A stretch of DNA of 64,000 nt, from contig CM056551.1 in the NCBI GenBank assembly GCA_029721515.1, positions 31,233,220 to 31,297,219 of the forward strand. Reading direction: 5' to 3'. Shown here one piece after another: positions 1 to 10,829 of the stretch (positions are counted from its first letter, which is position 1; each line of letters starts with the position of its first letter). Under the pieces are notes generated by a model. That model had not been told where the DNA came from and did no database searches. It saw only the letters and a program-made list of their open reading frames with translations. The position numbers were made by a program, and so were the translations under genes. Source of the DNA: Synanceia verrucosa. Its lineage: Eukaryota > Chordata > Actinopteri > Perciformes > Synanceiidae.

Positions 1-702
1 AGAGAGAGGAAAGAGAGAGAGAGAGGGAGAGAGAAAGAGAGAGGGGGAAGGGAGGGAGAGAGAGAGGACAGAGAGAGAGAAGGAGAGAGAGAGAGAGGAA
101 GAGAGAGAAGGAGAGAGAGGAAAGAGAGAGAGAGAAGGAGCGAGAGGAAAGAGAGAGAGAGAAGCAGAGAGAGAGGAAAGAGAGAGAGAGAAAGAGAGAC
201 AGAGAAGGAGAGAGGAAAGAGAGAGAGAGACAGAGAAGGAGAGAGGAAAGAGGGAGAGAGACAGAGAAGGAGAGAGGAAAGAGAGAGAGAGACAGAGAAG
301 GAGAGAGGAAAGAGAGAGAGATAGGACAGAGAAAGAGAGAAAAAGAGAGAGGGGGAAGGGAGGGAGAGAGAGGACAGAGAGAGAGAGAAAGAGAGAGAGA
401 AGGAGAGAGAGAGAGGGAGAGAGAGAAGGGTTGAGAGGGAGAGAGAGATAGAGAGAGAAAGAGAGAGAGAAAGAGAGAGGGAAGGAGAGAGAGAGAGAGG
501 GAGAGAGAAGGAGAGAGAGGGAGAGAGAGAGAGAGAAAGAGAGACAGAGAAGGAGAGAGAGGAAAGAGAGAGAGAGACAGAGAAGGAGAGAGAGGAAAGA
601 GAGAGAGAGACAGAGAAGGAGAGAGAGGAAAGAGAGAAGGAGAGAGGAAAGAGAGAGAGACAGAGAAGGAGAGAGAGGAAAGAGAGAGAGAGACAGAGAA
701 GG
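1..702. repeat. GA-rich (TC)n microsatellite, left flank of LINE
   Basis: Nearly pure purine on the plus strand with recurring gacagagaagg and gaggaaag interruptions. It continues past the left edge and is the left half of the tract that hosts the LINE. Confidence 0.97.
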
Positions 703-830
703 TTTGGTTTTCAAAATCCCTTTATTGTTCCACAGGGAACACCCTCACCATTCAGCTTCTCGCGCTATGTTGAAAAACAGACACAACAAAACAGACAAAA
801 CAAAACAACCTCAGCTCAGAGGTTCTCCCT

Positions 831-1293
831 TCAGAAATTTAAAATCAACCCTCCATCCTCCCCCACAGAGCACAGAACCCCCCCAACAGTCCACCTGTGG
901 CTGAAATCCTGCACAGTGTCCATCAATTGATGGTAGGTGTGCTCTACCCTCAGTCTGGTCTTTAAAAGTCCCAGCAGAACCGGTACCACCTCCACACTGC
1001 CGGTCCCCTGTGCCTGGTTTCTGCGAGTCAACCAGATGGCCAACTTGGCAGACCCAGACAAGAAGTTTATCAATGTATGTACAGTTTTCTTTTTGACAGT
1101 GTACTTTGGGCCAAATATAAACAACTGAAAAGAAAACCCCTCCCCCAAGCCCTGGAACCATCCTTTAAGGAGGTCAAATAATGCAGTCAGTCTGGGACAC
1201 AATACAAACAAATGCTCCAGGGTTTCTACCTGGGCACAGAACCCACACCCCTCCCCAGCTCCGGATCAAGGTGTGCCTTGTACCTGTTTGTGG
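831..1293 (-). pseudogene. Out-of-frame C-terminal part of LINE ORF2
   Basis: Two further frames carry the expected ORF2 tail: one to about 1240 and one from about 1250 to the stop at 831, the latter ending with VGEDGGLILNF. A C-x2-C-x7-H-x4-C motif begins near 1247. Two small indels, near 1395 and 1250, separate these from the main frame; both lie in short homopolymer-rich stretches (gaaagg, ggggagggg). Confidence 0.75.
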
Positions 1294-4200
1294 CTATTGC
1301 ACCATGTACAACCCTCCACTGGAGGTCTGCTGTCCTCTTCTCAATGGGCAGCTTGTACAGGGACCGCCAGCTGCCTTTCGGGAAGAACCTGGACCAATGA
1401 ACTCAGTCCACCTCGACTCTCTCATATTCTCTAATGTCCTCAGGTTCAAAACCTTGACACAGGTCCGATAGAGCTCCTTTTTTCCTGCAGTCTGAAACTT
1501 GTCCAGGTGTGGTGTGGTGAAGGACAGCAGCTGGCCTCCTCCCTCCTGCCACCCACCCACAGCTGGTGTGATTACCAGAGAGGGGAAGCTGTACTCAGCC
1601 TCCCCACTCCACTGCTCACACAGAGTCTGATCCTCAACGAAGGATCTGAGGTGTTGCGGCAGGGCAGCACGGACCTCCTGCACCACCCTGTTAATCAGTC
1701 TGATGGAGGTGATGCTGCTAGTGTCTCTCAGGGCATCCACAGATGTTGCTGTCATCCTCATCAAGTGGCCCAGCTTGGTGCAGCCGGCTTCTCTGAGTTT
1801 GGCTCTCAGGCTGGCAGACTGCAGCGTTTGAGTCTTTAAAAAGTTGTTAAAAAACAAAGGTTCCTCAAACAGCCACATGCCTGGTGTCTTCTCAGTGGTC
1901 CTGGTGCTGTTTAAAACCTGCCAAGCCTGCAGGACAGAGCTATAAAAAGGTGTCAGCCCAGAAAGGTCCATGTCCTCAGACTGCAGGAGGAACAGCTGCT
2001 TATCATATTCCAAACGTCCAGCTCTCCTCAGCAGCATTCCAGCTGTGCTGAGCCAGGTTGGGCCACAGCTGTAAAGCAGTCTTTGAGCAGTCCGGAGTCT
2101 GAAGGAGGCGATTTTGGACTGAATATCCACCAGTCCCTGTCCCCCTTCATCCACAGGCAGGTAAAGTCCTGCTGCCCGGATCCAGTGCCGTCCAGACCAG
2201 TAAAAATCCAAGATGGCTCTCTGAATATCCTCCACCAGACCTCTAGGTGGCGTTAGAGCGACCAGTTTGTGCCAGAGAGTCGAGGCGACCAAGTTATTGG
2301 AGACCAGGACTCTTCCCCTATATGACAACTGGGGTAGCAACCATTTCCATTTTGATAACCGGGCACACACTTTCTCCTTCACTCCCTCCCAGTTCTTCTT
2401 CTGGAAGCCCTCCGACCCCAGAAACACCCCCAGGACCTTCAGCCCCTCCCTGCCCCATTCCAACCCCCCTGGCAGACTGGGCACTGCCTGATCCCTCCAC
2501 TGCCCCACCAACAAACCCTCACTCTTAGCCCAGTTCACCCGTGCAGAAGAAGCCCTCTCATACAGTGACAGGGTGTCCTGCAGACATTGAACGTCCCCCT
2601 GACTGGAGATAAAAACGTTAATATCATCTGCATAAGCAGAGACAGTAGGAGGACGTTCAAGGCCACAGGACCCCGGCAGTGAAATGCCGCTGAGTCGACC
2701 CCTCAGCCTGCACAGCAAGGGCTCTATGGCCAGGCTGTACAGCTGCCCCGAGATAGGGCAGCCCTGCCTGATCCCTCGCTGTACAGGAATCGGCCGACTC
2801 AGCCCTGCCCCCATCTTCACCAAACACTGTGCGCCACTATACAATAAACGAACCCAAGACAAAAACCCATCACCAATACCAAAACCTCTAAGTGCAGAAA
2901 ACAAATAGGAGTGATCCACCCTGTCAAAAGCTTTCTCCTGGTCCAGAGAGACAATACCAATTTTCACACTCTCAGACCTACACACATCAATAACATCTCT
3001 CATCAAGAAGATGTTGTCCATAATGGTCCTGTCAGGGACACAATAAGTCTGGTCTGAATGAATGATCAGTTCCAGTATGTCCTTCAGCCTATTAGATAGG
3101 GCTCTGGAAAGGATCTTATAATCCGCACAGAGGAGGGAGACAGGCCTCCAGTTCTTGAGCAGAGCCAGATCTCCTTTTTTGGGCAGCAGCGAAAGCACTG
3201 CCCTTTGACAGGAGACAGGAAGAGATCCAGTTTTAAAACAGTCCATAAAAACACTGTGAAGGTCAGGTCCAAGGGTGTTCCAGAACCGTTTGAAAAAGTC
3301 CACAGGAAGCCCATCGATCCCAGGGGCCCGTCCTGCTGCCATCTGGTGGACAGCTGCCGTCAGCTCCTCCAGCGTCAGCTCCTCATCCAGAGCCCCTTTC
3401 TCCTCCTGGCTCAGCTGAGGAAGCCCCTCCAGGAGCTCCTGGCGACCCTCCATGCTGCATGGCTCCGCCTTGAAGAGCCCAGCGTAGAACTCCACAGCAT
3501 GGTTCCTCATCTCGCCCGGGTTGGTGGTCACTTTGCCTCCAGAGAGCTGAAGACAGGTCATCTGCTTCCTCTGGGCCGTCGTCCTCTCCAAGTTGAAAAA
3601 GAAGGAGCTGGGGGCGTCCATGTCCTTCAGCTGGAGGAAACGAGACCTGACCAAAGCTCCCTTCACTCGCTCCTGCAGGAAGGAGCTCAGCTCCAGCCTC
3701 TTCTCCTGCAGCTGGTGACTCCTAACAGGATCTGGGTGCCCATGTAACTCCTCCTCAGTGTCCCTGATTCTAGCCTCTAGCTCGTGTATTGCAGTTTTGA
3801 CTCTAGCTGTGGAGTGGGAAGTGTACTGCTGGCAGAAGCAACGGATCTGCACCTTCCCCATCTCCCACCACAGCTTTAAAGAATTAAAATCAGTTTTTCT
3901 GGCCCTCCACTGCTGCCAGAAGGCCTCAAAGTACTGGCAGAAAATTCTGTCCTGCAGGAGTCTGTTGTTAAAAAGCCAGTATGACTTGACCCTTTCACCC
4001 GGTGTGATGACTAACTCTATCGTGACAAAATGGTGATCAGTGAAACCTACTGGATAAATGGTGCTCTGTGTTAATCTAGTGCTGAGTGTTTTTGAAATGT
4101 AAATCCTGTCTAACCTCGCTGCACTGACCCAGTTGTTAGTGACCCTCACCCAAGTGTACTGTCTAGTGTGTGGATGTTTAACCCTCCAGGTGTCTAAAAG

Positions 4201-4800
4201 GTCCAGGTGTGTGATGACTCTGTTCAAGGCCTGAGCTGACTGTGGATGGGGTTCCCCACTTGTCCGGTCCACAGTGAAGTCCAGTGTGCAGTTAAAATCT
4301 CCTCCAATAATTAGCTGGTCCTGCTGGAAGGTGTAGAGTTCCTTTTGTAGCAGGGTGAAAAAGGCTACTCTTTCTGCTCCTTGGTTTGGGGCATAAATGT
4401 TCACAAAGCAGAACACAGAGTCTTGAATTTGTGCTTTGACGATCAGCAGCCGGCCCTTCACCACCTCAGTGGAGGATAAAACCGTCACCTGAGCAGCAGC
4501 TCTGAACAGCACAGCTACTCCTGCACTGACGTTAGTGCCATGGCTGAGGACACAGGACCCCTGCCACCATAAGCCCCAGTCCACCTCATCAGATGGGAGG
4601 GTGTGTGTCTCCTGCAGGAACACCACATCCACCTGCTTCTGAGCAGCGACCTCAGAGATCAGAGCCCTTTTTTGTTGATCTCTGCCACCATTAATATTTA
4701 GGGACCCCACTTTTAGACTCCTCATGAAAAGGTTAGAGAGGAGAAACAGAACAGAAACAAGAAAAGAACAGTAAAGAGGGGAAAACACTGTACTAGACAT
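1294..4800 (-). CDS. LINE ORF2: endonuclease and reverse transcriptase, C-terminus frameshifted
   Basis: Open for 1,168 residues. The apurinic-type endonuclease starts at SLKVGSLNINGGRD (about residue 27), with FLQETH, GGDFNCTLD and the terminal TDHH motif. The RT shows GRAPGIDGLPVDFF, the QEKAFDRVDH block (about residue 627), GIRQGCPISGQLYSLAIEPL and YADD (about residue 720). The frame leaves the expected sequence near 1390-1400 and stops at 1294. The remaining C-terminal part, including a CGFC...H...C cysteine motif, lies in other frames down to 831. The product would probably lack the C-terminal domain unless the shifts are sequence errors. Confidence 0.9.
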   Translation of the reverse strand: MSSTVFSPLYCSFLVSVLFLLSNLFMRSLKVGSLNINGGRDQQKRALISEVAAQKQVDVVFLQETHTLPSDEVDWGLWWQGSCVLSHGTNVSAGVAVLFRAAAQVTVLSSTEVVKGRLLIVKAQIQDSVFCFVNIYAPNQGAERVAFFTLLQKELYTFQQDQLIIGGDFNCTLDFTVDRTSGEPHPQSAQALNRVITHLDLLDTWRVKHPHTRQYTWVRVTNNWVSAARLDRIYISKTLSTRLTQSTIYPVGFTDHHFVTIELVITPGERVKSYWLFNNRLLQDRIFCQYFEAFWQQWRARKTDFNSLKLWWEMGKVQIRCFCQQYTSHSTARVKTAIHELEARIRDTEEELHGHPDPVRSHQLQEKRLELSSFLQERVKGALVRSRFLQLKDMDAPSSFFFNLERTTAQRKQMTCLQLSGGKVTTNPGEMRNHAVEFYAGLFKAEPCSMEGRQELLEGLPQLSQEEKGALDEELTLEELTAAVHQMAAGRAPGIDGLPVDFFKRFWNTLGPDLHSVFMDCFKTGSLPVSCQRAVLSLLPKKGDLALLKNWRPVSLLCADYKILSRALSNRLKDILELIIHSDQTYCVPDRTIMDNIFLMRDVIDVCRSESVKIGIVSLDQEKAFDRVDHSYLFSALRGFGIGDGFLSWVRLLYSGAQCLVKMGAGLSRPIPVQRGIRQGCPISGQLYSLAIEPLLCRLRGRLSGISLPGSCGLERPPTVSAYADDINVFISSQGDVQCLQDTLSLYERASSARVNWAKSEGLLVGQWRDQAVPSLPGGLEWGREGLKVLGVFLGSEGFQKKNWEGVKEKVCARLSKWKWLLPQLSYRGRVLVSNNLVASTLWHKLVALTPPRGLVEDIQRAILDFYWSGRHWIRAAGLYLPVDEGGQGLVDIQSKIASFRLRTAQRLLYSCGPTWLSTAGMLLRRAGRLEYDKQLFLLQSEDMDLSGLTPFYSSVLQAWQVLNSTRTTEKTPGMWLFEEPLFFNNFLKTQTLQSASLRAKLREAGCTKLGHLMRMTATSVDALRDTSSITSIRLINRVVQEVRAALPQHLRSFVEDQTLCEQWSGEAEYSFPSLVITPAVGGWQEGGGQLLSFTTPHLDKFQTAGKKELYRTCVKVLNLRTLENMRESRWTEFIGPGSSRKAAGGPCTSCPLRRGQQTSSGGLYMVQ

Positions 4801-6082
4801 GATCAGTTAATCTTCTTGACCTTTTAACATTTTTTCTCATCGCCTCCTTCCTCAGAACAGTAATGTGCTTTTTAAGTCTGAATCGTTTCCTCTCATCTAA
4901 CAAGTCAACACCAACCAGCTTTTTCAGAGCATTCACTGATCTGATGAATTTATCAGTGTCTTCAAAATAATCAGTGACTTTAACAGACTTTTTATAAGTC
5001 TCATCCAGGAAGTTGTTAATTTCCTCCAGAGGATACAGATCAGTAGTTCTGCTGCAGCTTTCACCCACAGATACACTATCTGACTCTGAGTCAAACTCCA
5101 TGTCGTCCTCACAGCAGGACACCTGACTGTTAGACACAGTCTGTCCCTCTGTCTGACTGGTGGACACAGCAGCAGCAGAGGAAGCTGCAGACAGTGGAAG
5201 TTCAGTCTGACAGTTATTTTTCTCAGCAGCTTCAGTCTGCTGCTCCACAGTCTGGCACCGCCCCTCCCCACCTTTCTCACCACCGCGATGCACCTCCACG
5301 CTGGCAGCCGCAGGTTCCCCGTCAGGCTCACCGTCGGGTTCACCAGCAGGTTCCCCGTCAGGTTCACCAGCAGGTTCACCGTCAGGCTCACCAGCAGGTT
5401 CACCATTGGATTCGGCCACGGATTCGCCGGCCGCGGCATCCCGATCGGGCGCAGCAGCAGCCGCTGGAGCGGAGCCACTCGGCACACCAGCTGAGGTTGC
5501 AGCCTGCTGCTGCTTGTGAGGACACGCAAACCGCTTGTGTCCGACATCACCGCATTCAAAACATTTCATCTGTCCTGAGCTGGCATAAACCATGTACGAG
5601 CCCTCACCGTGCCTGACTCTGAATGACACCTCCAGGGTCTGAGAAGGAGAGTCTAAAAACATGAATACCTGTCTCCTCAGGGACTGAACATGTTTAAGTT
5701 TGGGATCTTTGCATCCCAAACTTACATTTTTAAAACCACTTGCAAACTTTCCGAATCTGCGGAGCTCGTTTTCCAGCAGCTCGTTAGAAATAAATGGAGG
5801 AACCCCGGATACGGTGATCCTCGTGGAAGGAGCTGACAGCGGGGACACCTGCACATACAGGTCCCGAATGAACACCCCGCTTCCTATCAGCTGATAGACC
5901 AGCGGCTCTGATTTTAAGAACACTACCACAGCTTTGTTCATCCTGGAGGCGAAGCTCAGCTGGTCATGGCCGACCTGCTCCCCCACAGCCAGCAGAACCT
6001 CCTCCACACTCACCGAACTATCCGGAGGGACGATCCGTACTCCCTGCCGGATAGACGGAGGTGGCGTCTCGGAGGACGCCAT
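4793..6082 (-). CDS. LINE ORF1 protein with CCHC zinc knuckle
   Basis: Nucleic-acid-binding ORF1 protein of the Tx1-clade element, 429 residues from the likely start MASSETPPPSIRQGVRIVPP; the open frame extends upstream to 6226. A CFECGDVGHKRFACPHK knuckle (C-x2-C-x4-H-x4-C) lies near residue 172. An Ala/Pro-rich part follows, then tandem GEPAGEPD repeats at roughly residues 224-257. The C-terminal third is acidic, then basic. The stop overlaps the ORF2 start by eight bases. Intact as read. Confidence 0.88.
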   Translation of the reverse strand: MASSETPPPSIRQGVRIVPPDSSVSVEEVLLAVGEQVGHDQLSFASRMNKAVVVFLKSEPLVYQLIGSGVFIRDLYVQVSPLSAPSTRITVSGVPPFISNELLENELRRFGKFASGFKNVSLGCKDPKLKHVQSLRRQVFMFLDSPSQTLEVSFRVRHGEGSYMVYASSGQMKCFECGDVGHKRFACPHKQQQAATSAGVPSGSAPAAAAAPDRDAAAGESVAESNGEPAGEPDGEPAGEPDGEPAGEPDGEPDGEPAAASVEVHRGGEKGGEGRCQTVEQQTEAAEKNNCQTELPLSAASSAAAVSTSQTEGQTVSNSQVSCCEDDMEFDSESDSVSVGESCSRTTDLYPLEEINNFLDETYKKSVKVTDYFEDTDKFIRSVNALKKLVGVDLLDERKRFRLKKHITVLRKEAMRKNVKRSRRLTDHV

Positions 6083-6294
6083 GCCTCCCGAAAACGACCA
6101 GAGACCAGCAGACAGAACCTCTGACAGTCGGCAAACAACGAGAAAACAATTAAAAGACCTCACCTGATCATGCACAAGTGAATAAGCACAGTAGAAATCC
6201 CAAGAATTGCGGCAGAAACCATTCAAAGCTCCGCGCCACTCACACTTCCACCACTCACACTACCGCTCACACTCACGCTCACCGGAACCGGAAA

Positions 6295-6300
<6 letters not shown>

Positions 6301-6334
<34 letters not shown>

Positions 6335-7231
6335 GAGAGAAGGAGAGAGGAAAGAGAGAGAGACAGAGAAGGAGAGAGAGGAAAGAGAGAGAGAGACAGA
6401 GAAGGAGAGAGAGGAAAGAGAGAGAGACAGAGAAGGAGAGAGAGGAAAGAGAGAGAGAGACAGAGAAGGAGAGAGAGGAAAGAGAGAAGGAGAGAGGAAA
6501 GAGAGAGAGACAGAGAAGGAGAGAGAGGCAAGAGAGAGAGATAGAGAGAGAAAGAGAGAGAGAAAGAGAGAGGGAAGGAGAGAGGAAAGAGAGAGAGACA
6601 GAGAAGGAGAGAGAGGAAAGAGAGAAAGAGAGAGGGAAGGAGAGAGAGAGAGAGGGAGAGAGAAGGAGAGAGAGGGAGAGAGAGATAGAGAGAAAGAGAG
6701 AGAGAGAAAGAGAGAGAGAAGGAGAGAGAGAGAGGAGATAGGAAAGAGAGAGAGAGAAAGAGAGACAGAGAAGGAGAGAGAGGAAAGAGAGAGAGAGACA
6801 GAGAAGGAGAGAGAGGAAAGAGAGAAGGAGAGAGGAAAGAGAGAGAGACAGAGAAGGAGAGAGAGGAAAGAGAGAGAGAGACAGAGAAGGAGAGAGAGGA
6901 AAGAGAGAAGGAGAGAGGAAAGAGAGACAGAGAAGGAGAGAGAGGAAAGAGAGAGAGAGGAAAGAGAGAGAGAGAAGGAGAGAGGAAAGAGAGAGAGAGA
7001 AAGAGAGAGAGAAGGAGAGAGAGGAAAGAGAGAGAGAGACAGAGAAGGAGCGAGAGGAAAGAGAGAGAGAAGGAGAGAGAGAGGAAAGAGAGAGAGAGAA
7101 GGAGAGAGAGGGAGAGAGAGATAGAGAGAGAGAAAGAGAGAGAGAGAAAGAGAGAGAGAAGGAGAGAGAGAGAGATAGAGAAAGAGACAGGTAGAGAGAC
7201 AGAGAGGTGTAGAGAGAGAGACAGAGAGAAA
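6301..7231. repeat. GA-rich (TC)n microsatellite, right flank of LINE
   Basis: Same composition and same interruption pattern as 1-702. The bases 6322-6405 repeat those at 619-702 exactly. Confidence 0.97.
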
Positions 7232-7397
7232 CGTAACATTCATGCCATTACAGCAAATATGATGATGACAGGCAGAGAGAGAGAGACATGTTGATGTTCT
7301 TACGACTTCCTCTTGAATTAATAGAGTTTAGAGCTTCTATAGATTTTTTTTCCTTTCTTACATCGTTTGATTTTCAGTTTGTTGTCGTCAAGGCAAC

Positions 7398-7446
7398 CAG
7401 TCATCCTGCTGGACTTCTCTTTTGTCTCCTGATTGGCTGGAGGACC
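7398..7446 (-). CDS. snapc4: snapc4 coding exon 8 (last one in window)
   Basis: Encodes [17 protein letters not shown], matching family GPPANEDTREKAAQG. Acceptor gttccag, donor gttgcc. The expected next exon is not found before the left edge; the LINE occupies the following intron. Confidence 0.82.
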
Positions 7447-9887
7447 CTGGAACAAAGACAGCATCTCATTAGTCAGCTGTCACCAGGGAGGCTGTCTGTC
7501 TGTCTGTCTGTCTCACCAGTCCTGTCAGTTTGTCCTTGAAGTATGGTTTCAGGAAGCGGCCCAGGTACATGTTGATTGGCAGCTGGCAGGAGGAAGGGGC
7601 GGGACGTTCCCTGGGAGGCTCTTTGATTGGTCCAGACAGCTGAGTCACCAGCTCCTTCTGCAGGAAGACACAGGATAGAGTCAGTACTGACCTGCTGTCT
7701 GTGGTTCAATGTCTCGGTTAGGGCTGTGGCGGTATGGATTTTTATTACCGCGGTGATAAAGTACCCAAGCAATGCGGTGTGGCGGTTTACCACGGTATCG
7801 ACTATTGTTGAATAAAATCAATTCGACAGATAAACAGCTATGGACAGTACTACATAAGAGGGGTGTGTCTGCTAAAAGCACTGACTATTGAAACTGAACT
7901 CTGACTGTTTATGCAATGCTTCTGTGTTTTATGACTGTGTATAATGTGTGAATATATTCAGTTTAATCACGAGAAGCACTGAAACCTCAAAAAACTTATA
8001 ACAGGAAAACAAAACACCCCCAGAGTTAATGGACTGACCCGCTGCCGAGCTGCAGTGTAAAAAGTTTTGTTTACTATTTAAATATTACTATTTATATTTC
8101 ATATCAATCACAATGTACAGTCCTGTAACTTTCAACAGCAAATATGTAGGGATAATCTCTTTCAGTATTTGATATATTGCGGTGATGACGGTAATGAGCT
8201 CAACACCGCAGTAGGCATCACAGTATCGTCCCAGCCCTAGTCTCGGCACTGACCTGCTGTCTGTGGTTTTGTGTCAGTAGCGTCTCCAGCTGGTCCAGGG
8301 TCTCTTGGACCACTTGCTGGTAGACGAGGTTCATCTGAAGACATGAGTCTGCTGATGGAGACAGACCCAGCTCACTCTGGACAGACAGACAGAGGTAATA
8401 AGACACTGACTCATTTGTAAATGTACTTTAATTGGGCTCTGATCACTGAATAATTTCTGTCCAGCTGGACGTCAGAGACCACTGGGTGCTAGCACCACCT
8501 GCTGGTCTGTAGCTGTATAGCACACACTTTTAAGTCTCCTGCAGAATAACAGTCAACAGAGGCTCTGTGTTTAACACCCTGGCAGTAAAATACCTGTTAA
8601 CAGTCTGCAGTTACAGTTTCATCTGTTGATCGATGCACACACTCACAGATTTCCTTTACACAATTACAAATCTGATTACACACCCAAAGATTAAGATCCA
8701 CATTTGTAAATCGTTATCTCACAATAAATAAATATTACTACTAATAATAATACTAATGTTGACCTCATGTGGAATGATGTTACTGACCTCCTCGCTGCTG
8801 CTGCTGTCATCTAAAAGAGGAGCAGACAAGAATAATGAGAATCACCATGAATGGAGACAGACAGACCGTTGGCGCTTTTCCACAGGCGCGGTACGGCACG
8901 GTACGGCACGGCACGGCACGGCTCTACACAGTTGTGGCGCTTTTCCACTCGCACTGGTACCTGGTACTTTCTTCATACCTCCTCAGCCCTGGTTCCAAGT
9001 GAGCCGAAGCGATACTAAAACACGACGTCAGCCGACTGCCTTCCACTGATTGGCCAACGAGTGTCGTCATCGGAAGCGTCATTGGATGCGGAACGTCTGA
9101 TTGGACTGTAAAAACCAAACACAACTGCTTCATTATTGTTACACTTCCTGGAGTCTTCTCTGTCTCTTTTCTTTCACTTTGTGCGTAACAAAAAGTCACA
9201 GAGTGAGCAACAAATACATGACTGCTTCCTTGTCCTCCATTGTTTGTGTTGTTCTTCTTCTTCTTCCCGGTTTTCTGTCGCATGCAAATTAAGTTACAGC
9301 AGGTTCGCACTGCTGTATGATGACTCCGCCCACGCCGAGGAGGAACTCAGTTGTAATGGAAAAGCACCAAAACTGGGCCGTACCGTGCCGTTACTGTGTA
9401 GTGGAAAAGCGCCAAGACAGAAAAACAGGTACCTGACACACTGTGTGGACCCAGGACATTCTCCAGGTTCTGGATCTCATTCTGGATCTTCTCTCTCTGA
9501 GCCAAGAGACCTGCTGCAGACTGAACACAGTGTTAAAACTGAGAGATAGATTACTGTCATTAAATACCATAATAATCATTATTATTATTACCATTGTCAT
9601 CATTATTATTATTGTGGTGCTAAAGTTTAACTCCTGATGTGAATCCAGAACCAGCACTACAGACGAAGAGTGATGATGATGAGATGTGTTACCTGTTCCA
9701 CCTCCTCCTCTGAGTCATCACCATCTGATTCATCACCTGACCAGAGACAGACACAACTGTTAGAGAGACAGACAGGAGGAGAGAGAGAGAGAGACAGGAA
9801 GAGTGGGAGAGAGAGAGAGAGACAGACAGACAGGAAGAGAGAGAGAGAGACAGGAAGAGAGGGAGAGAGAGAGAGAGAGAGACAGGA

Positions 9888-9919
<32 letters not shown>

Positions 9920-9949
9920 GAAGAGAGAGAGAGAGAGAGAGAGACAGGA

Positions 9950-9981
<32 letters not shown>

Positions 9982-10108
9982 GAGGAGAGAGAGAGAGAGA
10001 CAGGAAGAGTGGGAGAGAGAGAGAGAGACAGGAAGAGAGGGAGAGAGAGAGAGACAGACAGGAAGAGAAGGAGAGAGAGAGAGAGACAGGAGGAGAGAGA
10101 GAGAGACA

Positions 10109-10184
<76 letters not shown>

Positions 10185-10215
10185 AAGAGAGGGAGAGAGA
10201 GAGAGAGAGACAGGA

Positions 10216-10247
<32 letters not shown>

Positions 10248-10307
10248 GAAGAGAGAGAGAGAGAGAGAGACAGGAAGAGAGGGAGAGAGAGAGAGAGAGA
10301 GACAGGA

Positions 10308-10339
<32 letters not shown>

Positions 10340-10797
10340 GAAGAGAGAGAGAGAGACAGGAAGAGAGGGAGAGAGAGAGAGACAGGAAGAGTGGGAGAGA
10401 GAGAGAGAGATAGGAAGAGAGGGAGAGAGAGAGACAGGAAGAGAGGGAGAGAGAGAGAGACAGGAGGAGAGAGAGAGAGACAGGAAGAGTGGGAGAGAGA
10501 GAGAGACAGACAGACAGGAAGAGAGAGAGAGAGACAGGAAGAGAGGGAGAGAGAGAGAGACAGACAGACAGGGAGAGAGAGAGAGACAGGAAGAGAGGGA
10601 GAGAGAGAGAGACAGGAAGAGAGGGAGAGAGAGAGAGACAGACAGGAAGAGAGAGAGAGAGACAGGAAGAGAGGGAGAGAGAGAGAGACAGACAGGAAGA
10701 GAGAGAGAGAGACAGGAAGAGAGGGAGAGAGAGAGAGACAGACAGACAGGAAGAGAGAGAGAGAGACAGGAAGAGAGGGAGAGAGAGAGAGACAGGA

Positions 10798-10829
<32 letters not shown>

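Larger units (their letters stand above)
702..6300 (-). mobile_element. Tx1-clade non-LTR retrotransposon (LINE) inserted in a (TC)n tract
   Basis: A two-ORF LINE of about 5.6 kb. ORF1 has a CCHC knuckle; ORF2 has an endonuclease and a reverse transcriptase of the L1/Tx1 type (NWRPVSLLCADYKILSRALS, GIRQGCPISGQLYSLAIEPL, YADD). The 5' end is near 6300 (cctctgtttccgg on the minus strand) and the 3' end near 702, with AATAAA at 726-721. It is flanked on both sides by GA/TC microsatellite; 619-702 and 6322-6405 are identical. It lies in a snapc4 intron in the sense orientation. Some Tx1-clade families are known to target microsatellites (I recall Kibi for (TC)n); family assignment here is inference. 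Confidence 0.9.
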
